Assembly: GCF_000384315.1 (NCBI RefSeq)
Contig: NZ_ARVW01000001.1
Span: forward strand, 6,200,157 to 6,264,156
Length of the DNA: 64,000 nucleotides
Direction: 5' to 3'
Source: Amycolatopsis nigrescens CSC17Ta-90
GTDB taxonomy: Bacteria; Actinomycetota; Actinomycetes; Mycobacteriales; Pseudonocardiaceae
The translations under genes were made by a program, and so were the position numbers. Position 1 is the first letter of the stretch. Each line of letters begins with the position of its first letter. Shown in pieces: positions 49,111-58,268 of the stretch. The notes under the pieces were generated by a model. It had not been told where the DNA came from. It saw nothing but the letters and a program-made list of their open reading frames with translations, and searched no databases.

Positions 49111-50703
49111 TCAAGAGCCGATCCCGGTCAGCGAACGGACCTCCATCTCGGCGTGCTTGCGCGGGTCGGCCTTGTCCTTGCTGAGCACGGTGCCGAGGTA
49201 GCCGCAGAGGAAGGAGAACGGGATGGACACCAGGCCGGGATTCTTCAGCGGGAACCAGTGGAAGTCGACCGCGGAGAAGATCGAATCGGGCGAACCGGAC
49301 ACCACCGGGGAGAAGAACACCAGCAGCAGGCAGGCGCCCAGCCCGCCGTAGATCCCCCACAGCGTGCCCGCGGTGTTGAACCGCTTCCAGAACAGCGAGT
49401 AGAGCAGGGTGGACAGGTTCGCCGACGCCGCCACCGCGAAGGCCAGCGCGACCAGGAACGCGATGTTCTGCCCGTTGGCCAGGATGCCGCCGACGATGGC
49501 CAGCACGCCGATCGCCACCGCGGTCAGCCTGGCGACCCTGACCTCGTCGGCGGGCGCGGCCTTGCCCTTCTTGAAGATGTTCGCGTACACGTCGTGCGCG
49601 AAGGACGCGGACGCGGTGATGGTCAGGCCGGCCACGACGGCGAGAATGGTGGCGAACGCGACCGCGGAGATGATGCCGAGCAGCAGCGTGCCCCCGATGT
49701 GCAGGGCGAGCAGCGGCGCCGCGGAGTTCTCCCCGCCCGGCGCGCTCTTGATCTCGTCCGCGCCGACCAGCGCGGCCGCGCCGAAGCCGATGACCAGGGT
49801 GCACAGGTAGAAGACGAACATGCACGCGGTCGCCCACACCACCGAACGGCGCGCTTCCCGGGAGTTCGGCACCGTGTAGAAGCGCATCAGCACATGCGGG
49901 AGCGCGGCCGCGCCGAGTACCAGTGCCACGGCCAGCGAGACGAAATCGAGCTTGCTGGTGTCGTTCGCGCCGTAAAGCCCGCCCGGTTCGAGCAACTTGT
50001 CGCCCATCGGGCTTTTTTCGGTGGCCGCGGAAAGCAGGTTCGAGAAGCTGAAACCGAACTTGCCGAAGAGGAAAACGGTCATCAGCACGGCGCACAGGAT
50101 CAGGATGGTGGCCTTGATGATCTGGACCCATGTGGTCCCCTTCATCCCGCCGACCAGCACGTACAGCACCATGACCAGGCCGACCCCGCCGATCACCAGC
50201 GCCTGCCCGAAACCGCCGTGCACGTTCAGCAGCAGCGCGATCAGCCCGCCGGCCCCCGCCATCTGGGCGAGCATGTAGAAGAAGGAGATCACCAGGGTGG
50301 AGGTGGCCGACGCGGCGCGCACCCGGCGTTTGCGCATCCGGTAGCTGAGCACGTCGCCCATGGTGAACCGGCCGGTGTTGCGGATGAGTTCGGCGATCAG
50401 CAGCAGATCGACCAGCCAGGCGACCAGAAAGCCGATCGAATAGAGGAAACCGTCGTAGCCGTGGATCGCGATAGCCCCGGCGATACCGAGGAACGAGGCC
50501 GCGGAAAGGAAGTCCCCGGAGAGCGCGATTCCGTTCTGGCGCCCGGTGAACGCGCTTCCCGCGGCGTAGTAGTCGGTGGTCGACTTGCTCCGGCTGCTGA
50601 CCCGGTAGACCACGAACAGCGTGATCACCACGAACAGGCCGAACACCAGGGTGTTGACCAGTGGGTCGCTGTTCGTCGTGGCGGCGGCGAGATTTCCGGT
50701 CAT
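49111..50703 (-). CDS. actP: sodium:solute symporter, acetate permease ActP-like
   Basis: This 530-residue SSS-family transporter has about 13 membrane helices. Signature segments are 'AGSAFTGRQNGIALSGDFLS' near residue 46, 'ASFLGIAGAIAIHGYDGFLY' near 66 and the acetate-permease-like 'ITASASFAHDVYANIFKKGK' near 360. It takes up acetate or related monocarboxylates with a cation. It overlaps the DUF485 gene by 4 bases (ATGA), the usual partner arrangement. It lies 12 bases before the polyamine operon on the same strand, so readthrough is possible. Confidence 0.92.
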   Translation of the reverse strand: MTGNLAAATTNSDPLVNTLVFGLFVVITLFVVYRVSSRSKSTTDYYAAGSAFTGRQNGIALSGDFLSAASFLGIAGAIAIHGYDGFLYSIGFLVAWLVDLLLIAELIRNTGRFTMGDVLSYRMRKRRVRAASATSTLVISFFYMLAQMAGAGGLIALLLNVHGGFGQALVIGGVGLVMVLYVLVGGMKGTTWVQIIKATILILCAVLMTVFLFGKFGFSFSNLLSAATEKSPMGDKLLEPGGLYGANDTSKLDFVSLAVALVLGAAALPHVLMRFYTVPNSREARRSVVWATACMFVFYLCTLVIGFGAAALVGADEIKSAPGGENSAAPLLALHIGGTLLLGIISAVAFATILAVVAGLTITASASFAHDVYANIFKKGKAAPADEVRVARLTAVAIGVLAIVGGILANGQNIAFLVALAFAVAASANLSTLLYSLFWKRFNTAGTLWGIYGGLGACLLLVFFSPVVSGSPDSIFSAVDFHWFPLKNPGLVSIPFSFLCGYLGTVLSKDKADPRKHAEMEVRSLTGIGS

Positions 50704-51131
50704 TTGCTGTCGGCTCCCGCCTGCTTGCGAATTTCGGCGACCTCGGGGTCGATCCGCCGCCGGGCGAACCGGAGGTACGCCGCGGTGATTCCGATGGTGC
50801 TCAGGAACTGCAGAACGCCGAGCACGATCCCGGCATTGACCTCGCCGAACACCTTGGTGCTCATGAAGTCGTGCGCGTAGGCGGCGAGCAGTACGTAGAC
50901 CATGTACCAGGCGAAGAACAGCAGGCTCATCGGGAAGATGAACCGGCGCAGCCTGCTTCGCATCGCCACGAACCGCTCGCTGCGCTGAATGTCCACATAG
51001 TCCGGACCGGTGGCGGCCCTGCCCGGTGGCGGCGCTTCGGAGGTGACACCGGCGGCTCCGAAGAGGACGGGCAGCTGCCCGGTGTCCTCCACGGCGTTCC
51101 TGGCCGCGGTCGTCTGCGCCACGTTCTGCAT
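50700..51131 (-). CDS. DUF485 membrane protein, partner of symporter
   Basis: This 143-residue protein has an N-terminal hydrophilic part and two membrane helices ('FPMSLLFFAWYMVYVLLAAY' near 73-92 and 'GIVLGVLQFLSTIGITAAYL' near 108-127), followed by the basic 'RFARRRIDPEVAEIRKQ'. This is the DUF485 layout always found before actP-type genes. The ATG at 51131 was chosen; a GTG/ATG 30 bases upstream is possible. It overlaps the transporter start by 4 bases. A palindrome lies about 145 bases upstream. Confidence 0.9.
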   Translation of the reverse strand: MQNVAQTTAARNAVEDTGQLPVLFGAAGVTSEAPPPGRAATGPDYVDIQRSERFVAMRSRLRRFIFPMSLLFFAWYMVYVLLAAYAHDFMSTKVFGEVNAGIVLGVLQFLSTIGITAAYLRFARRRIDPEVAEIRKQAGADSK

Positions 51132-51273
51132 GGATGCCTCCACAAGACCTTCGGGGCGCACATCGTAACTACGGGGAGGGCGCGGGGGAAAAGCGGCCGA
51201 AGCCGGACCCGCGCGCGGCGGCTCCGGACCGTCCCGCGCACGTATTCCGAACGGTCAAGGCCTTTTCTTCGAA

Positions 51274-51295
51274 CGCTCACTCGTAATAGTGAGCG
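51274..51295. promoter_or_regulatory. candidate operator: CGCTCACT-N6-AGTGAGCG
   Basis: Perfect 8-base inverted repeat with a 6-base AT-rich spacer (CGTAAT). It lies upstream of the DUF485/ActP operon in an 855-base gene-free region and is a good candidate for a repressor site of acetate-uptake control. Confidence 0.5.
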
Positions 51296-51986
51296 AGAAT
51301 GTGACTGAACGTCGATTATGGTGGCCGGTAATGCGGCAACCGGCGGACCGCGTGCCGGGGCCGCCTCGGTGGGCCACTACTCTATGTGGCCACTTGGGGT
51401 GGCGACCGCCTGCTCGGGGGTCGCCCGCTGGGTGGGTCGTGTCGCTGCCCGTCATCCGGTGAAAAACCGCTGGCCAGCGCAGGTATTAAGGGAGAAACCG
51501 GCGAAGATCCGAAGCGGCGGGCGGAAATGCCACAACATCGGGCGCATATTTCCGTTGTAATCGGGCGGTGACAGCACGGTCGGTAGGTCTGCCACGGGCA
51601 CAGTCGGTCACGCCTGGGCTATGTGGGTGACTGTGGTGGCAGTCGAGCCGGTCATCTCGGTCACGGAAATCCACGCTTCGGCCCCCGCCGTGCGAAACCG
51701 CTCGCCGCCTGCTCACCGGAAAGTGTATTTGTGCTGGTCACTGCGGGTAAGCCGAGTCGAATTGACGATCCTGCGATTGATGTAAGATTCTTTGGCCGCA
51801 CCGACCCCCTCAGCGAAAGTCCGGCGACCTTGTCTCGAAGCCTGTGCACATCGCATGATGCGACGGGCCGCGTCCGGACGGGACGGTCGGCGCGGCCACG
51901 AGGGCGAGGGCAGTGCTGATACAGATGATGCAGATGACTAGAGCCCGGACTGAAGACGCCGACGTGCTGGACAGGGAGTCACTTTC
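51296..51986. other. gene-free region upstream of the conservon
   Basis: I see no convincing gene here; the open frames on both strands have unnatural composition. A possible promoter for the conservon is TTGACG (51762-51767) and TAAGAT (51783-51788), although the 15-base spacing is short. GCCGGT-N9-ACCGGC at 51324-51344 is a further small inverted repeat. The predicted untranslated leader of about 190 bases is long and could hold regulatory structure. Confidence 0.4.
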
Positions 51987-54900
51987 GTGACCGTTGCAGG
52001 AGAAGGCCAGGTGCCTGTCGGACAGCTGCTCGGCCAGGAACCACCGCGACCGTCCCGGTGGCGGGCGATCCTGCGGTGGCGGGACTGGAGCATCCCGGTC
52101 AAGCTCGCCGCGGTGACGCTGGTGCCGATCGTCATCGCGCTGGTGCTCGGCGCCACCACCATCGCCAACCAGGTGGACCGCTCGGACAGCTACCAGCGGA
52201 TCGACCGGCTGGTGCTGCTCAGCGACCAGACCCGCGCGGTGCTGGACGGTCTGCAGGCCGAGCGCACCCGCACCGCCGACCTGCTGACGCAGGGCACCGT
52301 GGGGGTGCCCCCGGAACTGGCGCAGGCGCGGGCCGCCGTGGACACCGCCATGCCGCCGATGAGCGCCGCCGCGCGCCGGGCCATCGAACTCGACGGCAGC
52401 ATCGCCGGCGCCGAGAAGGAGGCCGCGGACCAGCTCGACCGGATCGGCGGCCTGCGGGAACAGGTCGGCATCGGACAGCTCGACCCGGTGCAGGCCATCA
52501 CCGAGTACTCCGCCATCACCTCCGCGCTGCTCAAGCTGGACACCTCGCTGGTGGCCGGGATCAGCGACGACGCGATCGGCGGCACCCCGAGCGCGCTGCA
52601 CGACCTCCAGGTGGCCAAGGACGAGCTGACCCTCGGCCAGGCGATGGTCGGTTACGGGATCTCCCGCGGCACGCTCACCCCGAGCGACCTCAACCAGCTC
52701 CGCACCGCCGAGATCCGGCTGAACGACCGGCTCGCCGACTTCCGCGCCGCGGCAACCCAGGCGCAGCGGCAGGACTTCGACAGCACCGTGGCCGGCCCCA
52801 ACTTCGACGTCCGGGAGCGGCTGATCAAGACCGTCCTCGGGGAGCAGGGCAGCGAAGCGAAGGACCCGGTCAAGGGCGTCTCGGCGCAGCAGTGGACGGA
52901 CAGCTCGAACGCGGTCACCGGCCGGATCGGCGAGGTGGGCGGCAGGCTCGCCGAGCAGATCCGCGCCGCCTCCGCCCAGCTGGTGGAGAACTCCAGCAGC
53001 GGCGCCGGGCTGCTGGCCGTGCTGTTGTTCGCCGCGCTCGTGCTCGCCGCGGCGGTGGTCTTCCTGATCACCAGGCAGCTGCTGCGCTCGCTGCGCGTGC
53101 TGCGGGCCAGCGCGCTGGACGTGGCGGACCGCCAGCTACCGGCCGCGGTGCAGAACATCCAGGAGGGCAGGGCGCAGGGCACCGGGGTGCAGCCGGTGCC
53201 GATCCACTCCGACGACGAGATCGGCGAGGTGGCCAGGGCCTTCGACGCGGTGCACAGCCAGGCCCTGCGGCTCGCGGTGGAACAGGCCGCGATGCGCACC
53301 GGGTACAGCAGTGTGTTCGTCAACCTGTCGCGGCGCAGCCAGAGCCTGGTGCAGCGGCAGCTGCAGATGATCGAGCGCCTGGAACGGGACGAGGAGGACG
53401 CCGACCAGCTGTCCACCCTGTTCCAGCTGGACCACCTCGCCACCAGGATGCGGCGCAACAACGAGAACCTGCTGGTGCTCTCCGGGGACGAGCCGGGCCG
53501 CCGCTCCGGCCAGCCGGTCAGCACCACCGACGTGCTGCGCGCCGCGGTGTCGGAGATCGAGCAGTACCAGCGGGTTGTCGTGCAGCCGCCGCCGTCCGCG
53601 CGCATCGTCGGCTACGGCTCCAGCGACCTGATGCGGCTGCTGGCCGAGCTGCTGGACAACGCGACCGCGTTCTCCGCCCCGGAGACGCAGGTGACCGTGG
53701 CAACCAGGATCACCGAGCAGGGCACGCTGCAGGTGGACATCCTGGACAAGGGCATCGGGATGAACGAGGCCGAGGTGGCCGAGGCGAACGCGCGGCTCAC
53801 CGAGTCCGGCTCGATCGACATGGCCACCTCCCGCCGGATGGGCCTGTTCGTGGTCGGCCGGCTGGCCAGCCGGCACGGCATCGGGGTCTCGCTGCACGGC
53901 GGCAAGGACATCGCCGGGGTGCGTGCGACCGTGATCGTGCCGCGTGAGCTGGTGATGGATGTGCAGGCACCGGGCCCGCAGCGGCCGGATCCCACGGCGA
54001 CCCCAGCGACTCCGGCGTCCCCCGCGCCGTCCGTGCCTCAGCCGGGTCAGGCGCCCGGTTCGCTGCCGCGCCGTCAGCGTCCGGCCAACGGTGCGAGCCG
54101 GTCCGGGGTGCTGCCCGGGCTGACCGGTGGCGGGGTGCCGTCGCCTTCGCAGGGCACGCCGCTGGAGCGGCGCCCATCGGACGGGCCGCGCCCGGTGAAC
54201 GGTTTCGGCGGCCAGGAGCAGGCCCGCCCGCCCGCCGACCGGGAGATCTCCGGTACGGCGCTGTTCAGCCCGATCACCGACGAGCCGCCGTCGGCGTCCC
54301 CGCTCGACGCAGGTTCGGCCGGGGGCCCGCCGCCCACCATGCCGCCCACCATGCCGCCGACGTTGCCGGAACCCGCGCCGGAGCCCGAACCACCGGCCGC
54401 TCCCGAGGTCTCGCCCGCGCAGGCGGTGTCGGAATCGGACGCGGAGCTGCCCAGCGGCAAGGAGCTGTTCGAAGCGAACAGCACCACGCTCAGCGACTGG
54501 TGGAGCGAGGCCGCCACCACCGAGCCCACCGGTGAGTCCGCGGCGGTGCCCGCGCTCGCGATGGGGCCGGAGAACACGCCGATCTTCGACGAGATGGTGT
54601 CGGCCTGGTTCCGCAGCCCGGACGCGGCCGGCGCCCAGCCCGAAAGCCCCGAAGCCGCGGATGAGGCCGATACCGCGGACTCCGCCGAGTCGTCCGCACC
54701 TACCGAGTCTTCGGCGTCTGCAGGGGCTGCCAAGGCGGCGAAGGCCACCGAGAAGGCAGAACCTGCCGACCCGACGACGGGAACGAAGGCCGGTGACTGG
54801 GACTTCGCCAGCGACGAGAGCTGGCGGACCGTGCAGGCGGTGTCGCAGACCGAGCCGTCCAGCTTCACCGAGGCCGGACTGCCCCGGCGCCAGCGCGGTG

Positions 54901-55529
54901 AGCAGCTGCTGCCCGGCAGCGCGGCCTCGGCTCCGCAACCGGCGTCCGCGGACGGTTCCCCCCGCCCGGAGCTGCCGGTGCGCGACCCGGCCGACATCCG
55001 GGGCAGGCTGAGCAGCTTCCAGCAGGGAGTGCACCGCGGCAGGCTGGCCAGGGAGACGGCCGGCTCCCCGGAGGCGGCTGCGTCTCCGGAACCGGCTGCT
55101 TCCCCGGAACCCGCCGCGGCCCCGGAACCCGCCGCCGAGTCGGTGTCACCGGTACCGCCGGTGCCCACCGGTCCGCCGCCGAGCGAACAGCGCGTCAGCG
55201 GCGAGATCCCGCAGTCCGACTCGCCGTCCGATAACGAGGTGACCGCCGCCTGGTCCTTCGCCTCGGACGAGAACTGGCGGACCGTGCAGACGGTCGGCCG
55301 GTCGGCCCCGTCGGCCTACACCACCGCGGGCCTACCGCGGCGGCGGCGGGGTGAACAGCTGATGCCGGGCAGTGCCGCGCCGCCGGTCACCCCGGCCGCC
55401 CCCAGATCCGAGCGCGACGCACATGATGTGCGCGGACGGTTGAGTAGTTTCCAGCAGGGGATCCGGCGTGGGCGGCACCAGGCCGCGCAGCCGGCTGAGG
55501 GAAACACCGAGAAGATGGAGGGTGAATGA
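51987..55529 (+). CDS. cvnA: conservon sensor histidine kinase, nitrate/nitrite-sensing type
   Basis: This 1180-residue membrane kinase has a first helix at about residues 38-58, an extracytoplasmic NIT-type sensing domain (about 65-335), a second helix at about 340-362, a HAMP linker, a dimerisation helix with probable phospho-acceptor H483 ('FQLDHLATRMRR') and an ATPase domain with N558 in 'ELLDNATAF'. The last 500 residues are Pro/Ala/Glu-rich and disordered, and include two copies of a motif block (about 938-1018 and 1089-1164). It overlaps cvnB by 4 bases. It probably works by controlling the CvnD GTPase rather than a response regulator, since none is encoded here. Confidence 0.92.
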   Translation: MTVAGEGQVPVGQLLGQEPPRPSRWRAILRWRDWSIPVKLAAVTLVPIVIALVLGATTIANQVDRSDSYQRIDRLVLLSDQTRAVLDGLQAERTRTADLLTQGTVGVPPELAQARAAVDTAMPPMSAAARRAIELDGSIAGAEKEAADQLDRIGGLREQVGIGQLDPVQAITEYSAITSALLKLDTSLVAGISDDAIGGTPSALHDLQVAKDELTLGQAMVGYGISRGTLTPSDLNQLRTAEIRLNDRLADFRAAATQAQRQDFDSTVAGPNFDVRERLIKTVLGEQGSEAKDPVKGVSAQQWTDSSNAVTGRIGEVGGRLAEQIRAASAQLVENSSSGAGLLAVLLFAALVLAAAVVFLITRQLLRSLRVLRASALDVADRQLPAAVQNIQEGRAQGTGVQPVPIHSDDEIGEVARAFDAVHSQALRLAVEQAAMRTGYSSVFVNLSRRSQSLVQRQLQMIERLERDEEDADQLSTLFQLDHLATRMRRNNENLLVLSGDEPGRRSGQPVSTTDVLRAAVSEIEQYQRVVVQPPPSARIVGYGSSDLMRLLAELLDNATAFSAPETQVTVATRITEQGTLQVDILDKGIGMNEAEVAEANARLTESGSIDMATSRRMGLFVVGRLASRHGIGVSLHGGKDIAGVRATVIVPRELVMDVQAPGPQRPDPTATPATPASPAPSVPQPGQAPGSLPRRQRPANGASRSGVLPGLTGGGVPSPSQGTPLERRPSDGPRPVNGFGGQEQARPPADREISGTALFSPITDEPPSASPLDAGSAGGPPPTMPPTMPPTLPEPAPEPEPPAAPEVSPAQAVSESDAELPSGKELFEANSTTLSDWWSEAATTEPTGESAAVPALAMGPENTPIFDEMVSAWFRSPDAAGAQPESPEAADEADTADSAESSAPTESSASAGAAKAAKATEKAEPADPTTGTKAGDWDFASDESWRTVQAVSQTEPSSFTEAGLPRRQRGEQLLPGSAASAPQPASADGSPRPELPVRDPADIRGRLSSFQQGVHRGRLARETAGSPEAAASPEPAASPEPAAAPEPAAESVSPVPPVPTGPPPSEQRVSGEIPQSDSPSDNEVTAAWSFASDENWRTVQTVGRSAPSAYTTAGLPRRRRGEQLMPGSAAPPVTPAAPRSERDAHDVRGRLSSFQQGIRRGRHQAAQPAEGNTEKMEGE

Positions 55530-55999
55530 CCTCGTCGAATGTGCCGAGTTCAGCGCCGAGTTCAGCTCAGCCCCAGCAGAACCAGTTCGGCTGGCTGGTC
55601 AACGACTTCGCCGAGCGGGTGCCCGGAGTCGCGCACGCGGTGGTCGTGTCCGCGGACGGGCTGCTGCTGACCGCATCGAGCAGACTGCCGCTGGACCGGG
55701 CCGACCAGCTCGCAGCGGTCGCCTCCGGCCTGGTGAGCCTCACGCAGGGCGCCGCGCGCTGCTTCGAGGCCGGTGCGGTGAACGAGACCGTGGTGGAGAT
55801 GGAGCTCGGCATCATGGTGCTGATGTCCATCAGCGACGGCTCCTGCCTTGCCGTGCTCGCCGCACCGAACTGCGACATCGGGCAGGTCGCGTACGAGATG
55901 ACCATGCTGGTCGACCGGGTCGGCCAGATTCTCACCCCGGAGCTGCGAGCACAGCTGCAGGGTGCCGGCGGCTCGCTTATCGGCGAACCGGTGGGATGA
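55526..55999 (+). CDS. cvnB: conservon roadblock/LC7 protein
   Basis: This 157-residue protein is a Roadblock/LC7 domain: 'FGWLVNDFAERVPGVAHAVV' near residue 20, 'DQLAAVASGLVSLTQGAARC' in the middle and 'AYEMTMLVDRVGQILTPELR' at the end. In conservons it interacts with the GTPase CvnD, probably as an activator or scaffold like MglB. A Gln/Ser-rich 19-residue N-terminus precedes the domain. It overlaps the kinase gene by 4 bases. Confidence 0.93.
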   Translation: MTSSNVPSSAPSSAQPQQNQFGWLVNDFAERVPGVAHAVVVSADGLLLTASSRLPLDRADQLAAVASGLVSLTQGAARCFEAGAVNETVVEMELGIMVLMSISDGSCLAVLAAPNCDIGQVAYEMTMLVDRVGQILTPELRAQLQGAGGSLIGEPVG

Positions 56000-56006
56000 T
56001 GCGTTG

Positions 56007-56786
56007 ATGAGCACGGGATCCGGGTTCTTCGGTGAAGAGCCGGGAGCGGACCGGCGGGCTCCGGGCACGGGCCCCGGTTCCGCCGCCGGTGATGAGGACG
56101 ACGGCACGTTCGCCGACGTCCTCAACGGCTTCACCCTGAACTCAGGTCGCGCCCGCCGGAAACGGAAGAAGGACGCGGCCGCCAAGGTCGGAGAGGACAA
56201 CGAATCCCATGCCGAACCCGCAGGTCCCCAGCCGCCGGCCGAGCCGCCGCGGCCCTACCAGCCCGCCGAGCACTGGACCGAAGCCGTGACCCCGCCGCAC
56301 GCTCCTGCCGCCGATGTGCCGGTCAACGCGCTCTTCGACCCGTCACCGCCCCGCTACACTGATCGGCCTCCGCCCCAGCGTGGGATCAGCAGGGTTGACG
56401 ACGTCGAGCCGCCGAGCCCGGCCGAGGAGACCGCGGTGGTCCGCCCGTACGCTCTGACCGGCGGACGGACGAAGTCTAACTACGCACTCGAACTGGAGAC
56501 CCTGGTCTCCACCAGGGAGAACATCGAAAATGCCGCCGGGAGCCTGCCGCCGGCGGTGGCCGAGCAGATCGAGCTCCGCTCGATCGTGGAAGAATGCCGT
56601 ACCCCGCGATCGGTCGCCGAACTGGTCGCGTACCTGCGGATTCCGTTGGGCGTGGTCAGGGTGCTGATCAGTGACGCCGCGGACGCGGGCCTGGTCGCCG
56701 TGCACAAGACGATATCGGGCAATGACGGTGCCGAGGCACATCTCATGTTGATGGAAAGGGTTTTGAGTGGACTCCGTCGGCTATAA
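56007..56786 (+). CDS. cvnC: conservon DUF742 protein
   Basis: This 259-residue protein carries a C-terminal DUF742 winged-helix-like domain (about residues 150-259: 'VVRPYALTGGRTKSNYALEL' and 'ELVAYLRIPLGVVRVLISDA'). The N-terminal 140 residues are Pro/Glu-rich and disordered, longer than the usual 120-residue CvnC. The ATG at 56007 begins 7 bases after the cvnB stop. The gene overlaps cvnD by 20 bases. DUF742 proteins are thought to link the kinase to the GTPase; the long N-terminal extension is unusual and might bind the disordered kinase tail. Confidence 0.88.
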   Translation: MSTGSGFFGEEPGADRRAPGTGPGSAAGDEDDGTFADVLNGFTLNSGRARRKRKKDAAAKVGEDNESHAEPAGPQPPAEPPRPYQPAEHWTEAVTPPHAPAADVPVNALFDPSPPRYTDRPPPQRGISRVDDVEPPSPAEETAVVRPYALTGGRTKSNYALELETLVSTRENIENAAGSLPPAVAEQIELRSIVEECRTPRSVAELVAYLRIPLGVVRVLISDAADAGLVAVHKTISGNDGAEAHLMLMERVLSGLRRL

Positions 56787-57378
56787 GGCACCGCGGGACA
56801 CCGCGCCGTCGACCATGACCTCGGCGAAGATCGTGGTCGCCGGTGGTTTCGGCGCCGGCAAGACGACCTTCGTCGGTTCTGTGTCGGAGATCGTGCCGCT
56901 GACCACCGAAGCGATGATGACGGACGCGAGTACCGGCATCGACAACCTGGACGCGACGCCGAACAAGTCCACCACCACGGTGGCCATGGACTTCGGCCGC
57001 GTGTCACTGGACGCGGACCTCATCCTGTACCTCTTCGGCACCCCCGGCCAGCAGCGGTTCTGGTTCATGTGGGACGACCTGGTGCGCGGCGCGATCGGCG
57101 CGGTGGTGCTGGCCGACACCCGGCGGCTGGCCGACTCGTTCGCGCCGGTGGACTTCTTCGAGGACCGCGGGCTGCCCTACATCGTCGGCGTGAACACCTT
57201 CGACGGCATCATGCACCACGACGTCAACGATGTCCGCGAGGCGCTCTCCATCGACCCGGCCATACCGATCGTGCGCTGCGACGCCAGGGACCGCGAGTCG
57301 ACCAAGCAGACCCTCATCACGCTGGTCGAGTACGCGATGCGCCAGTGGATCGCGGTACGCGCCGCCCAGCACCAGTAA
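56767..57378 (+). CDS. cvnD: conservon small GTPase
   Basis: This 203-residue protein is an ATP/GTP-binding Ras-like GTPase. The P-loop is 'VVAGGFGAGKTTFVGSVSE' near residues 25-43, the switch region contains 'FGTPGQQRFWFMWDDLV' (DxxG replaced by GTPGQ), and the base-specific motif is NTFD ('VGVNTFDG'). It completes the four-gene conservon. A GTG start overlaps the end of cvnC. A hairpin ends the operon 9 bases past the stop. Confidence 0.93.
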   Translation: MDSVGYKAPRDTAPSTMTSAKIVVAGGFGAGKTTFVGSVSEIVPLTTEAMMTDASTGIDNLDATPNKSTTTVAMDFGRVSLDADLILYLFGTPGQQRFWFMWDDLVRGAIGAVVLADTRRLADSFAPVDFFEDRGLPYIVGVNTFDGIMHHDVNDVREALSIDPAIPIVRCDARDRESTKQTLITLVEYAMRQWIAVRAAQHQ

Positions 57379-57387
57379 CTCGCGGCT

Positions 57388-57410
57388 CCCTGCCCGGCGA
57401 GCCGGCAGGG
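57388..57410. terminator. hairpin between conservon and VapC gene
   Basis: CCCTGCC and GGCAGGG form a 7-base stem around CGGCGAGCC. It lies between the stops of the convergent cvnD and vapC genes, which are only 33 bases apart, so it can serve both. Confidence 0.6.
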
Positions 57411-57411
57411 C

Positions 57412-57846
57412 TTACGTCGGTTGTTCCAGCGGTAGGCCGCTGTGCTTGGCCGCGCGCGCCAAGGTGTTGTCGTAGGTGACGAACGAGGTCAGCTCCGGCC
57501 CGATGTCGAGCGCGCAGACCAGGTGGATCGCGTCGAGCGAACCGAGGCAGGGATCGTCGGCGTACATGGCGGCGCGAAAGAACGTGTCCGAGTCCACGAC
57601 GACCCGGTTCACGCGGTCCAGCAGTTCGACCGCGGCTGCCAGCAGCTCGTCGAGCACGGCCTGTTCGACCCGGAGCCGGCGCTGCGAGTCGTGGCAGGAT
57701 CGCCGGACCACGCGAAGTACCTCGGTCACGGCCAGTTCCGACGTGACGAGCTCGGACTCCCGGTCGTCGAGATGGTCTTCGAGCGCCGGGGTCTCCTTCT
57801 CGGTCACGAGGAGTTTCACCAAGGCGCACGAATCGAGATAGATCAT
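57412..57846 (-). CDS. vapC: PIN-domain toxin, VapC-like
   Basis: This 144-residue PIN domain has the four acidic residues of an RNase active site: 'IYLDSCALVKLL' at residues 2-13, Glu in 'LAVTEVLRV', 'SLDAIHLVCALDI' and 'VTYDNTL' at the end. It is preceded, with a 4-base overlap, by a small gene of antitoxin type. VapC toxins cleave tRNA or rRNA; the target here cannot be told. It is convergent with the conservon. Confidence 0.87.
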   Translation of the reverse strand: MIYLDSCALVKLLVTEKETPALEDHLDDRESELVTSELAVTEVLRVVRRSCHDSQRRLRVEQAVLDELLAAAVELLDRVNRVVVDSDTFFRAAMYADDPCLGSLDAIHLVCALDIGPELTSFVTYDNTLARAAKHSGLPLEQPT

Positions 57847-58166
57847 GTGCGCTCGTGCTCGCGCATCTCGAGCAGAAGCTCGGACAGCGATGGCCCGTCC
57901 TCAACCGGTGGTAGCGGAGCTCGTCGTGGCCTCGGCTGAAGACTGGCCGGCCGAAGCCTGCCCGCGGCGACCATCTCGACACGCCGACGTTCGGCAGGGG
58001 TGAGCGGCACCAGCCAGGCCACCGGCAGCCCGTTGTTCGTCACGGGCACGGGATGGTCGAGCCGGCCCACCTGTTCACCGGTGAGCTTGCCGAGTTCGCG
58101 CATCGTGATCGCCTGCACCTCGCCGTCGTGCGGTCGGTTTTGGGCCGGCCCGAGAACGTCCGTCAT
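57843..58166 (-). CDS. vapB: antitoxin-like protein (VapB/Phd-type)
   Basis: This 107-residue protein has the Phd/YefM-like N-terminus 'EVQAITMRELGKLTGEQVGR' then 'HPVPVTNNGLPVAWLVPL', a DNA-binding dimer fold, and a basic, Pro-rich middle and acidic C-terminal tail that would neutralise the toxin. The ATG at 58166 was chosen; an ATG 63 bases downstream also opens the conserved core. It overlaps the toxin gene by 4 bases (ATGA). It is divergent from the IcmF gene across a short region. Confidence 0.8.
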   Translation of the reverse strand: MTDVLGPAQNRPHDGEVQAITMRELGKLTGEQVGRLDHPVPVTNNGLPVAWLVPLTPAERRRVEMVAAGRLRPASLQPRPRRAPLPPVEDGPSLSELLLEMREHERT

Positions 58167-58268
58167 GTCCGACAGTTTAGCAAGCTGCCGGACGCCGTGC
58201 AGGACCGTCGGGCAGCTTGCCCTCCGATCACCCTGTGCGTGAGGCCGGTCACCGATGCACGGCTGTCC

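Noticed and set aside
47695..50880. A plus-strand frame of 1061 codons opposite the polyamine and symporter genes
   Set aside because: It is antisense to three well-supported genes and has low-complexity His/Gln/Arg composition.
51486..51919. Short frames on both strands in the gap before the conservon
   Set aside because: Arg/Pro/His-rich composition, no ribosome-binding site, and they conflict with each other.
57412..58166. VapBC pair considered as a sign of a genomic island
   Set aside because: Base composition and codon use match the surroundings, and no mobility genes are near.
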